Positions 20,500 to 31,611 of a stretch of 64,000 nucleotides of DNA are shown piece by piece. Below the pieces are notes generated by a model. That model had not been told where the DNA came from. It made no database searches and saw only the letters and a list, made by a program, of their open reading frames with translations. The DNA lies in NCBI RefSeq assembly GCF_002843565.1, contig NZ_CP025257.1, forward strand, positions 620,001 to 684,000. The letters run 5' to 3'. How positions within the stretch are numbered: position 1 is the stretch's first letter; every line of letters starts with the position of its first letter. The DNA is from Mesoplasma syrphidae. Its GTDB lineage: Bacteria > Bacillota_I > Bacilli_A > Mycoplasmatales > Mycoplasmataceae. Made by a program: the position numbers and the translations under genes.

Positions 20500-21831
20500 C
20501 TATTTTTTATTTCCTAAACTTACACGAGGGTCCATTCAAACCATTGTTAAGTCTGATACTAATGATGCAAAAATACGGACAAAAGCTGCAAAAGATATAA
20601 ATCCTAAAATCACAAATGAATCTTTAGTTCCTGAAACAGCTTTAACAATAAACGGACTCATTCCTGGAATTCCTCATTGTTGTTCAGTCAAGATTGATGC
20701 TCCAAATAATGTAACTGCCAAATCTAATGGAAATTGACGAATAATTCTAATTCCAGCATTTCTAAAAATATGAATGTAGTAAACTTTAGATTCACCCATT
20801 CCTTTAGCATAAGCAAATTTTGTATAATCGGCTGTCATTTCATCAATTACATAACGTCTAGTTAAAATGACTGTTGATGGTGTCATTAACAATACTAAAG
20901 CAACAACTGGCCAAAACTTAGTTCAAAATGATCCAGAGTTAAACATTGCAGAATGACCAAATACTGAAATACTTAGCAAGTAAACACCAATAATAATTAC
21001 AACTGCTGGTGCTGCTACTAATAAGATGTTAGCCCCGTTGATAATGTTATCTGATGGTTTTCCTTTACGTTTAGCTGCTTGAATTCCCAGTGGAACACCA
21101 ATTAAGTAAGAAATAATAACTGACACTGATCCAAATGCAAATGAATATGGAATTGCTTTATTAAACAGTTCTAAAATTTCTGTAGAACCTGGAGTTCCAA
21201 TTGATTTTGAAGAGACCACTCCTAAATAAACTCATACTGTCTTAGTTTCAACAATACTATTTCAGATTCCATCGCCACCAACTTTAAGCGCATTACTCAA
21301 TAAAGCTGTAGTCATTCCACCATCACCTGTTAATGGGCTAGAACTAAAGTAAATTGTTTCTCCTGTAACAATAGTTTTGGGAATAAACGGTGTTATATTT
21401 TTAAGATATAAAAATAATCTTTCAGTTACACTTCCATAAACTCCAAATAGCTTCATACGATCTTCTAAAAATTTGTTATAACGATCACTACCATGAATTA
21501 AACCCAGCTTATCTCAATTTTCTGGCATGTATTGATCAACATCAGTCACAGCATTAACAAGTAAGAATAAAATGATAATTGCTGCTAATAGTGTTAAGAA
21601 TCCATAAACAATTCTTTTAAATGAATATCCTATTAAAGGATGAGCTCTAAAGAATTTGTAAAGATTAGCATTAAAATCTTCATACTGATATTTTAATGCT
21701 CGAAATCTTGATGGTTTTCCATACATTAATTCATCATCTAAATTTAATTCAACTGAGTTAATGTCAAATGCTTTTTGCTTTGCTTTCTTTTTGATTGAGT
21801 AATCGCTTATTGTCTCTTTATTTTTAATCAT
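20500..21831 (-). CDS. oppB: oligopeptide ABC transporter permease OppB
   Basis: A 443-residue permease, longer than the ~310 of most OppB because of an extended N-terminus and an extra outer loop of about 80 residues after the first membrane segment. Segments typical of OppB are FAFGSVSVIISYLIGVPLGI, LVAAPAVVIIIGVYLL, YAKGMGESKVYYIHIFRNA (the EAA loop) and the terminal WMDPRVSLG. The ATG at 21831 is used because AAAGGAAAC precedes it; an ATG at 21861 lies over the same Shine-Dalgarno. First gene of the opp operon, 17 bases before oppC. Confidence 0.92.
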
Positions 21832-22321
21832 AGTAATTGTGTTTCCTTTCCAAAGATACATATTTATGGTTTCTAAAAAAATATAGTATTAAAACCAATA
21901 ATACATTAATTTCCAATAGTTTGGTAAAAAAAATTTTAAGTTTTGTTTTGATTTTCCTGCTTAAATATTATCAAATATAATCTAAACACTAAATATGCAA
22001 ATTATATTGTTGACTAATCGATTTTTTTATTCTAAATAATAAATCAAGTTCAAAAATCATAAATTATTTAATAAAAATTATTAAGGCGCATGACATAATG
22101 CATTTCAAAAAACGCTTTACAAGTATTTAGGTAATTTGAACGCATAACCACTTGTCCCTTCTATATTAAATTCTTTGTTTATTGTTAATAACTATACATT
22201 AAAAATGTCTAAAAATGCAAGAAAACCGGCATATTTTTTATTTTTAATAACTTCAGATATTGTGGATATTAAGAATTATATGGTTTACTATTTATATAAG
22301 AATTAGTAAGGATATATTGAC
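21832..22321. other. divergent intergenic region upstream of oppB
   Basis: About 490 bases without a coding sequence separate oppB from the divergent membrane-protein gene. The part next to oppB has promoter-like AT-rich sequence on the minus strand (TTGGAA near 21907, TAATAC near 21885), but spacing is ambiguous. I found no tRNA, no strong hairpin and no clear operator. A TGTAAAGCG element near 22115 resembles a cre site only poorly. Confidence 0.4.
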
Positions 22322-22813
22322 ATGCAAAAAAAAGACTCAATTAAAAAATATCGCGAATCACAAAAACAGGTTCATAATCAAGAAGTCAATGAAATAATCA
22401 AAGAAACATATAGCTCGAGCAATCAAAATGCAAAGCTTTACTACTATAAGATCAATAAAAAGCTTCGCTGATGAGGTTGATTGCTTCCATTATTGTTGAC
22501 TTCACTTTCTACTGGTTTGTCTTTTTTAATTGGGTGATCTTTATACTGAAACTTTAATTTAAATGGAGCTAGTGGTGGATGAGCTGGAGTAGGATGAGTA
22601 GCTTTTTCAATTTTAATTGGTTTTGCATTTAGTTACATGATTTTGAGTTGAATTAGAAATAGGCGCGCTGCAGAGTTTTTTAATCACAAGGGCCGTCGTT
22701 ATCAACTTACTCTAACTGATTGAGAAGCCAAAATTATTATGTGAAAAAAAATTATTGGCCTGACTACAGTTTTAATGGTCATTGTAACAGGATTAACCAT
22801 TGGATTATTATAA
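22322..22813 (+). CDS. small membrane protein, unknown function
   Basis: A 163-residue protein visible only with UGA read as Trp (at least nine UGA codons, many clustered in membrane segments), so a standard-code search misses it. The first ~45 residues are hydrophilic and Lys/Gln/Tyr/Asn-rich. Three hydrophobic segments follow: about 53-75 (WLLPLLLTSLSTGLSFLIGW), 85-115 (a Gly/Trp-rich run ending FSYMILSWI) and 142-163 at the C-terminus. Basic residues such as NRRAAEFFNHKGRRYQ lie between the second and third. The start has AAGGAT upstream. A strong terminator follows at once. It stands alone, divergent from opp. No family recognised. Confidence 0.75.
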
Positions 22814-22841
22814 AAATCACAAACTTATGTTTGTGATTTTT
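22812..22841. terminator. bidirectional intrinsic terminator
   Basis: Thirteen-base arms AAAAATCACAAAC and GTTTGTGATTTTT with a TTAT loop. It ends the membrane-protein gene on the plus strand and can end the lipoprotein array (last gene stop at 22903) on the minus strand. Confidence 0.9.
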
Positions 22842-22902
22842 ATATATATTTAGTTATCTTTTTGTTTCCTATGGGTAAAAAGTTATTTGTTATATTTGTT
22901 CA

Positions 22903-25023
22903 TTAAAGTTTAGATTCATACTTTCTAATCTCAAGATCAAAAAACTTTAAAGATCGTTGCTCTTTGCCAAGTCATCCAGATAAATTTAAATATGGATTTT
23001 CCGCATTCCAATCAAGCTTATCATCAAACAAATTTTTATCATTGCTTAAATTAAAATAGTTTTTCCCATTTCAAAGATTGTCATTTTCATTCATTGCATT
23101 AAAAGTTTTTCCCTTATCAAAAGGCATAAAAAGATTAAAAGTAGTTGTACCAATATTAAAAATATAAGACGCGTTTATCTCTACTGGGTCCTTTCCAGAA
23201 CCGTTACCTGTAGTTGTTTCTAAATAACTAATATTTGTATCATATGATGCTCACTTGTTAAAATTTGCAGAAGTAATATGTTTTCCTACAAAATTTCCAG
23301 TGTCAGAATTGGGTCTTGTATCAATTGACCCTACAACAAATTCCATTTTTGCTCCAAATCTACTGAAATCATAATTTTCTTCAGTAGTAACATAGTTTTT
23401 TTGGTTATCTTGAGCAAAGTTAATTGCTGTAACGCTATTTTTATCAATTTTAAAGCCTGTATCAGTAGAAATCTTATTAGCTGTACTAAAGTTATATCCA
23501 AAATCGTATTTGTTATTATGAATAGCTGTTTTACGCATAATTGCATTTCATGATTCAGCAAATGAATTTTGCATATTTTTTTGTACATCCAATGATGTTT
23601 TAAATATTGCATTCCTTGTAAAATTTCCAGTTGGTAGCTCACTAGTTCACATGACTTTTTTATTGACAATTGTTAAAGCATTGTATAATGATATTAGTCA
23701 TAAATCTTTTTTGTGAGCGTCAACTTTATCATTTTTATATGTTCAAGGCATTACTAAAGTTGGCAATTCCAATGAAATATCTTCATTCATTTTTAAACTA
23801 AGATTGCTTAGTCTAAAACTTCCATAACTATATGATTGTCCAACAATTTTGTCACGATTTGTTTGTCCAATATTATTAATGTCAAAAAAATTCTTTAGGT
23901 CATTATCATATTCTTCAACAATTTGATCAAAGTTTTTGACAACTTCTTTTAGCATAGTAACCGCATTTTCCTCTGATAACAGTTCAGTATTTTCTTTTTT
24001 CAAAATTAAACTATTTGCTAAAGGGTTTCGATGCAAATCATACATACGTTTAGTTTGTGTCATATTGCGACTATCACTTTTTAACATATTGGCATTAACA
24101 TAAATTTGCTCTGCTTCTGTAATTTTTGGAGCATATGTAAGATAATACTCAGTATTTTCAACATTGAGTTTTTCAACTGTTGAAGAAATAGCCTCTTTAA
24201 ATACATCTGAATTAATATAGTTAGCTATTGAACTTTCTATTTTGTCATCATAAGTTTTAAAGTCTAAACTGCTACTTTCTTTTAACAATGATGAGGCAAA
24301 CTGTGAACTCGTATTATTATACAACTCTTTTGGCAGCTCACGAACGATTTTTTCTACAAATGAAATTGTTGGACCTTCTTGACCAACTAAAATATGTAAT
24401 GGAATTTCCATTGTCTTAAACAACTCTTTTTGCCCCTCAGAATCTTTATTATACATATCTCTAGTAACCGTTGCCTGAATTGAATAAATTTGCTCCAATT
24501 TCTGGGTTTCAAGATTTGTATATTCTGTTTTTGTAAGCATAAAGTCTTTATCTCCAGAAATTTTAAATTCTCCAAGTGTAGCATCAGGTGAGCCCATATA
24601 AATATTTCTAAATTTAACAGCATTTTCACCTGTTGCTAGATTTGCTTGAATCATTTTGCTAAATTGTTCTTTAGGAAATAAAATATTTAAATCTTTGGCA
24701 AACTTAATACCATTTTCGTTATTTTCATGAAGGTCAAATGTTGTATTTGATTCGGCATCTTTATAAACTTCATTTAAATATTTCAAATTAAATAGTTCAT
24801 AGTTGCTTTGATCGCCTTCTTCACCAATTTGTCTAACAAATTTTTCAGCATTTTGGTTATAAACACTGCTTCAAATTCTGTTTAATTCATTTTGAAACTC
24901 TTTGATTAATTCATTTGAAATTGGTGGTACTTTTTCTTTTTCTTTTTTCCCACAAGCAGCAACTGACAATCCCGCAGTTGCAGTTAATGTAACTGCTCCT
25001 AATATTGTTAATAATTTTTTCAT
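22903..25023 (-). CDS. tandem-family lipoprotein A
   Basis: A 706-residue predicted surface lipoprotein. The signal is MKKLLTILGAVTLTATAGLS with lipobox SVAAC, Cys24. The mature part is mostly hydrophilic. It shares with its four relatives blocks such as RNIYMGSPDATLGEFKIS, MYNKDSEGQKELF, the LHRNPLANSLILKK block, GSFRLSNLSLKMN, ELPTLVMPWTYKNDKVD and the C-terminal YIFNIGTTTFNLFMPFDKGK and GKNYFNLSNDKNLF. It is the most divergent of the four contiguous copies and has its own C-terminal end, whereas B, C and D all end in FFQLR. Function is unknown. It is last in the array, with a TATAAT at 25057-25052 that may allow separate transcription. Confidence 0.88.
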
Positions 25024-25051
25024 ATTTTTTCTCTTTCACTCTATTTTCGTA

Positions 25052-25057
25052 ATTATA
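25052..25057 (-). promoter_or_regulatory. -10 element upstream of lipoprotein A
   Basis: A minus-strand TATAAT lies about 30 bases before the ATG of lipoprotein A. The same element in a similar ~100-base spacer is present before lipoprotein C. Confidence 0.4.
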
Positions 25058-25125
25058 TATTTTGAAAAACTGAGTTCCTTTCTGCGATTGGTTGTTTAAA
25101 ATTTGAGCTAATGGTCCAAAACTTT

Positions 25126-27207
25126 TTATCTAAGCTGAAAAAATGTCGCATTAATGCTGCTTCATCAATTATAAGAATCAGAAACATATGGATTACTTGC
25201 ATTTCAATCAAATTCAGCTTCCGTTGGTGAAAATAACTTTCGATCATTACTCAGGTCAAAATATTGTTTTCCGCTTCAATTATCATCAGTCGCAGCAGAT
25301 AAAATATCAAACCCTTTTCCTTGATCAATCGGTATAAACAACCTGAAATTAATTAATCCAATATTAAAAATATATGAAGAACTGGCATTGACTATAGTTT
25401 GCCCATTTCCTATGGCATACGAAGTTTGATTTCTTCAATTTTCCTTTGGATATTTACTTCCATAGCTTGTCAAACTTGCACCCGTCGTACTATGATTCCC
25501 AACTTCTCCTAAACTTTTATCAATTCCTAAAACCGTTTCAATTTTTGCTGAAAAACTGCTAAAGTCAAAATTGCATTCATCAGTTATATAATTTTTCCCG
25601 CTTCTTGCAAGGTCCACCCAAGTAATATTATCTCTAACCTTAAAAATTTCAGGTCATTTAGGATTATACACACGTTTTGAATATGATGAATTTTTATCCT
25701 TTTCAGTTCGCTCTAAAATTTCATTTCACTCAATAGAAAATGAATTTCTTATTTCAGATAAAGCTTCTTTAGAAATAGCAAACATACCACGACTAACATT
25801 TTCACGCTCTGTAAAATAGTTAGTGTTAACTGCCATAACTTTTTTATTGACAATGTTTAAAGCATTGTAAAGAGAAACTAATCAGCTGTCTTTTTTATCT
25901 AAGTCACTATAACTATCATTTCTGTAAGTTCAAGGAATTACCATAGTCGGCAATTCTAGAGAAACTTCATTATCTTCAATATTTATAAAAACATTGTTAA
26001 GTCTAAAATTTCCAAAACTATAGGTTTTATTAACTATTGATTCCCGATTAACATTTTTGTCAAGATATAAATCTAAAAAAGTATTTAGATCGTTTTCATG
26101 TTCATCAATATTTTGGTCTAAATCTTTGATCACTTCTTGAAGCATTACAGAAGCATCCTCTTCTTTTAAGACTTTTGTATCAGCTTTTTTTAAAATTAAA
26201 CTGTTAGCTAAAGGATTTCTTTGTAAATCAAACATACGTTTCGTTTCAACTTGTTTTTTATTGTCATTTCTTAGCATAGTTGAAGTTATTGATATTTGCT
26301 TCTCTTCTGAAATTTTAGGTCCAAATTTAATATTATATTGGCTTTCATTATTATTAATGCTTTCAATTTCTTTGATAATGGTATTTTTAAACTCATTTGA
26401 GTTAACTTGATTAGATAAACCCAACTCCAAATCATCATCATATGTTTTAAAATTTGCATCACTTCTTTTCATTCTTGAAGTCCCAAATTGTGAACCTTTT
26501 TCAGAAAATAAATTTTTGGGTAAATTGCGAGCAATTTTTTCTACCAAAGTTATTGCCACACCATCTTTCCCAATAATAATATTTAAAGGAATTTCAACTG
26601 TTTGGAATACACTTTTTTGACCTTCAGAATCTTTATGATACATATTTTTAGCAACTGTTGCTTCAATTGAATATAGTTTTTCTTGTTCTTGATTTTCTTT
26701 ATACTCAGTTTTGATAACATTAAATGGCTTGTCTTGAGCAATTTTAAAGTCACCAAGTGTAGAATCTGGTGAACCCATATATAAATTTCGATATTTGACA
26801 GCATTTTTACCCGTTGCCAAAGTTTTTTGAATTTTATCTGCGAACTGATTTTTAGGAAATAATTTATTTAAATCATAAACAAACTTTTCAGCATTTGATT
26901 TATCTTCATGAAGATCAAAAGTTCTTGTTCCCGGAATATGTTCATATTGACTATTTAAATAATTTAAATTAAAAAGTTGGTAATTTTCTTGGTCACCTTC
27001 TTCACCAATTTTTCTAACAAATTTTTCAGCATTTTGATTATAAACATCATTTCATAATTTATTTAACTCATCCTGAAATTCTTTAATTAGCTCATTTGAG
27101 ATTGGTGGCAATTTAGCATCATCTTTTTTTTGACCACAAGCAACAACTGATAATCCCGCCGTTGCCGTTAAAGTAACTGCTCCTAATATTGTTAATAGTT
27201 TTTTCAT
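25126..27207 (-). CDS. tandem-family lipoprotein B
   Basis: A 693-residue lipoprotein with the same signal as A and lipobox SVVAC (Cys24), followed by GQKKDDAKLPP. Family blocks include YRNLYMGSPDSTLGDFKIA, MYHKDSEGQKSVFQTVEIP, LQRNPLANSLILKKAD, GNFRLNNVFINI and ELPTMVIPWTYRND. The C-terminal third has VDLARSGKNYITDECNFDF and IFNIGLINFRLFIP and ends at NATFFQLR. Two consecutive UGA Trp codons occur near the C-terminus. It is clearly closer to C and D than to A in the C-terminal third. The spacer upstream of its start carries a fragment of a GH18 gene end (27241-27289). Function unknown; surface exposure is inferred from the lipobox. Confidence 0.88.
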
Positions 27208-27240
27208 AATTTATTTACTCTTTCTAATTTAACTTTGTGA

Positions 27241-27289
27241 TTAAATATATTTTTAATTACCGTTACCGCTTTTATAAAATCACATTCAT
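27241..27289 (-). pseudogene. remnant of a GH18 gene 3' end between lipoproteins C and B
   Basis: On the minus strand this spacer reads NECDFIKAVTVIKNIFN in one frame, matching the last residues of the intact GH18 protein at 31612-33546 (NEYDFTKVLTGDWKYV and stop). The bases between the remnant and the start of B also resemble those between the intact GH18 stop and the start of D. I infer that the block now encoding B was copied from the D locus together with the tail of the neighbouring gene. Confidence 0.6.
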
Positions 27290-27307
27290 ATTATTATTTA
27301 AAAGCTT

Positions 27308-29392
27308 TTATCTAAGCTGAAAAAGAACTGGAAGAATACTATTTAATCAACTACTTGATTCAAGAACGGCATATGGATTGACAGCATTTCAATCAAAATC
27401 GGCTTCTGTTTTTGTAAATAAGCTTTTGTCATTGCTTAAATCAAAATATTGTTTTCCATCTCAATTGTCATTCTTTGTAGCAGATAAAGTGTCAAAAGCT
27501 TTTCCTAGATCAAGGGGCAAATACATTCTAAAATTAATTAATCCTATATTAAAAATATAAGAAGAACTAACATTAGAATACGATTGAGAATCTCCTACAC
27601 GGTAAAAAGCTTTATTATTTTTAATTGGATTTTTAGAATACTTACTTCCTTGGCTTTCTAATGTCGCACCCGAAGCATGACTTCCAACGTTCCCTAAGTT
27701 TTTGTCAATTCCTAAAACTGTTTCAATTTTTGCTGAAAAACTGCTGAAGTCAAAACTACTTTCATCAGTTATATAATTTTTCCCACTTCTTGCAAGGTCC
27801 ACCCAAGTAACATTATCTCTAACCTTAAAAATTTTAGGCATTTTAGGGGTATACACATTTTCTGAAAATGATGAATTTCTATCTTTTTCAGTTCGTTCCA
27901 GTATTTCACTTCACTCAATAGAAAATGAATTTCTTATTTCAGATAGGGTTTTTTCAGAAACAGCAAACATACCCTTTTCAACAACTTCTTCGTTTTCCTT
28001 ATTATTATAATAATCAGCTCTAGTTGCCATAACTTTTTCATTTATAACTTTCAAAGAATTATATAGTGAATTTAGTCAAAGATCCTTTTTATTTAAATCA
28101 TTGTACTTATCATTTCTATATGTTCATGGAATCACCATTGTTGGTAGTTCAATAGTTTTTCCACTATTATTCATTTCTAAATTAATATTATTTAATCTAA
28201 AGTTTCCAAAACTATGAGTTTGTTGAATCATTTTTTCTTTAGCTTTTTGATCTTGAACATATAACCCTAAAAAGTTTGTCAAATCTTGATCATGTAAGCT
28301 AACACTCTTATCTAAGTCTTTAATGATTTCTTGAAGCATCATAGAAGCATCTTTTTCTTCTAAAACTTTTGTGTCAGCTTTTTTCAAAATTAAGCTGTTA
28401 GCTAAAGGATTTCTTTGTAAATCGAACATACGTTTTGTTTGAACTGCTCTTTTATTATCATTTCTAAGCATTGTAGAAGTCATAGCTACCTGACTTTCTT
28501 CTGAAATTTTAGTACCAAATTCAAGCTTATAAATGCTTTCGTTATTATTAAGGTCGGCGACTTCTTTATCAATAGTATTTTTAAACACTTCTGAATTAAT
28601 GTAGTTTGCCAATTTTAGTTGCAGCTCATCATCGTATGTTTTAAAAGCTGAATCAGTTTGTTTAATAATTGATGAGGCAAATTGTGATCCTTTTTCTGAA
28701 AATAATCTTTTGGGCAAATTGCTTACTATTTTCTCTATTAACGAAATAGTCGGCCCATCTTTTCCGATAATAATATTCATTGGAATTTCCATTGTTTGAA
28801 ATAAAACTTTTTGTCCTTCAGAGTCTTTATGATACATATCTTTAGTAATAGTTGATTGAATTGAGTATAACTTTTCGTTTTTTTCTCCCTCTACATATGC
28901 AGTTTTTGTGAGAACAAAGCCTTTGTCTGTAGAAATTTTAAATTCTCCAAGTGTACTTTGAGGTGAACCCATATAAATGTTTCTATACTTAATAGCATTT
29001 TCACCTGTTGCAATATTATCTTGGATCATACTTTCAAATTGCTCTTTTGGAAATAACTTGCTCAAATCATTAGAAAACATTTCAATATTTTTTTGGTCAT
29101 CATGTAGATTAAAAGAACCCTCTTTACGATTTCCATATTCACTCTCTAAATAATTTAAATTAAAAAGCTGATAGTTTTCTTTATCTCCACCTTCTCCAAT
29201 TTGTCTAACAAATTTATGCGCATTGGCATTATAAACACCACTTCAAATTTTATTTAGCTCATTTTCATATTCCTTAACAACTTCTGCTACACTTGGTGGT
29301 ACTTTGGGTTCTGTTGTTCCACAAGCAACCACTGATAATCCTGCAGTTGCTGTTAAAGTAACTGCTCCTAATATTGTTAATAGTTTTTTCAT
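27308..29392 (-). CDS. tandem-family lipoprotein C
   Basis: A 694-residue lipoprotein, signal as in A and B, lipobox SVVAC (Cys24), then GTTEPKVPPS. It is nearly identical to D: over a 318-residue stretch I count six differences, all in the C-terminal part of that stretch. Blocks include YRNIYMGSPQSTLGEFKIS, MYHKDSEGQKVLFQTMEIP, RMFDLQRNPLANSLILKK, GNFRLNNINLEMNNSG and VDLARSGKNYITDESSFDF. It ends FFQLR. The start has AAGGGAAAAA upstream. The spacer before it is like the spacer before A. The near identity of C and D beside more divergent A and B points to recent duplication or gene conversion. Confidence 0.9.
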
Positions 29393-29418
29393 TTTTTCCC
29401 TTTCACGCTATTTTTGTA

Positions 29419-29424
29419 ATTATA
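29419..29424 (-). promoter_or_regulatory. -10 element upstream of lipoprotein C
   Basis: A minus-strand TATAAT lies about 27 bases before the lipoprotein C start, in the same context as the one before lipoprotein A. Confidence 0.4.
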
Positions 29425-29493
29425 TATTTTGAAAAACTGAGTTTCTTACTGCGAATAGTTGTTTAAAAATTTAAACTAATGGTACAAAACTTT

Positions 29494-31578
29494 TTATCTA
29501 AGCTGAAAAAGAACTGGATTAATACTTCTTAATCAACTACTTGTGTCAAGAGCAGCATATGGATTGGTAGCATTTCAATCAAAATCGGCTTCTGTTTTTG
29601 TAAATAAGCTTTTGTCATTGCTTAAATCAAAATATTGTTTTCCATCTCAATTGTCATTCTTTGTAGCAGATAAAGTGTCAAAAGCTTTTCCTAGATCAAG
29701 GGGCAAATACATTCTAAAATTAATTAATCCTATATTAAAAATATAAGAAGAACTAACATTAGAAAACGATTGAGAATCTCCTACATGGTAAAAAGCTTTA
29801 TTATTTTTAATTGGATTTTTAGAATACTTACTTCCTTGGCTTGATAATCTCGCACCCGAAGCATGACTTCCAACGTTCCCTAAGTTTTTGTCAACTCCTA
29901 AAACTGTTTCAATTTTTGCTGAAAAACTGCTGAAGTCAAAACTACTTTCATCAGTTATATAATTTTTCCCACTTCTTGCAAGGTCCACCCAAGTAACATT
30001 ATCTCTAACCTTAAAAATTTTAGGCATTTTAGGGGTATAAACATCTTCTCGAAATGATGAGTTTATATTTTTTTCAGTTCGTTCCAATATTTCACTTCAC
30101 TCAATAGAAAATGAATTTCTTATTTCAGATAGGGTTTTTTCAGAAACAGCAAACATACCCTTTTGAACAACTTCTTCGTTTTCATTATTATTATAATAAT
30201 CAGCTCTAGTTGCCATAACTTTTTCATTTATAACTTTCAAAGAATTATATAGTGAATTTAGTCAAAGATCTTTTTTATTTAAATCATTGTACTTATCATT
30301 TCTATATGTTCATGGAATTACCATTGTTGGTAGTTCAATAGTTTGTTCACTATTATTCATTTCTAAATTAATATTATTTAATCTAAAGTTTCCAAAACTA
30401 TGAGTTTGTTGAATCATTTTTTCTTTAGCTTTTTGATCTTGAACATATAACCCTAAAAAGTTTGTCAAATCTTGATCATGTAAACTAACACTATCATCTA
30501 AGCCCTTAATGATTTCTTGAAGCATCATAGAAGCATCTTTTTCTTCTAAAGCTTTTGTGTCAGCTTTTTTCAAAATTAAACTGTTAGCTAAAGGATTTCT
30601 TTGTAAATCGAACATACGTTTTGTTTGAACTGCTCTTTTATTATCATTTCTAAGCATTGTAGAAGTCATAGCTACCTGACTTTCTTCTGAAATTTTAGTA
30701 CCAAATTCAAGCTTATAAATGCTTTCGTTATTATTAAGGTCAGCGACTTCTTTATCAATAGTATTTTTAAACACTTCTGAATTAATGTAGTTTGCTAATT
30801 TTAATTGCAACTCATCATCGTATGTTTTAAAAGCTGAATCAGTTTGTTTAATAATTGATGAGGCAAATTGTGATCCTTTTTCTGAAAATAATCTTTTGGG
30901 CAAATTGCTTACTATTTTGTCAATTAACGAAATAGTCGGTCCATCTTTTCCGATAATAATATTCATTGGAATTTCCATTGTTTGAAATAAAACTTTTTGT
31001 CCTTCAGAATCTTTATGATACATGTCTTTAGTAATAGTTGATTGAATTGAGTATAACTTTTCGTTTTTTTCTCCCTCTACATATGCAGTTTTTGTGAGAA
31101 CAAAGCCTTTGTCTGTAGAAATTTTAAATTCTCCAAGTGTACTTTGAGGTGAACCCATATAAATATTTCTATACTTAATAGCATTTTCACCTGTTGCAAT
31201 ATTATCTTGGATCATACTTTCAAATTGCTCTTTTGGAAATAACTTGCTCAAATCATTAGAAAACATTTCAATATTTTTTTGGTCATCATGTAGATTAAAA
31301 GAACCCTCTTTACGATTTCCATATTCACTCTCTAAATAATTTAAATTAAAAAGCTGATAGTTTTCTTTATCTCCACCTTCTCCAATTTGTCTAACAAATT
31401 TATGCGCATTGGCATTATAAACACCACTTCAAATTTTATTTAGCTCATTTTCATATTCCTTAACAACTTCTGCTACACTTGGTGGTACTTTGGGTTCTGT
31501 TGTTCCACAAGCAACCACTGATAATCCTGCAGTTGCTGTTAAAGTAACTGCTCCTAATATTGTTAATAGTTTTTTCAT
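29494..31578 (-). CDS. tandem-family lipoprotein D
   Basis: A 694-residue lipoprotein almost identical to C in both halves. In the C-terminal third I count five differences in about 110 residues, mostly in the GSHASGARLSSQGSKY region. The N-terminal signal and lipobox are the same. It starts 33 bases after the stop of the GH18 lipoprotein gene at 31612. No strong ribosome site is seen (AGAAAGAAAA). Coiled or repeat structure is not evident. The gene could be cotranscribed with the upstream GH18 genes, as I see no terminator between them. Confidence 0.9.
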
Positions 31579-31611
31579 AATTTATTTTTTCTTTCTAATT
31601 TAACATTGTCG

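Noticed and set aside
22105-22125. Catabolite response element upstream of oppB
   Set aside because: TGTAAAGCG matches one half only and is shifted by one base; the other half does not fit.
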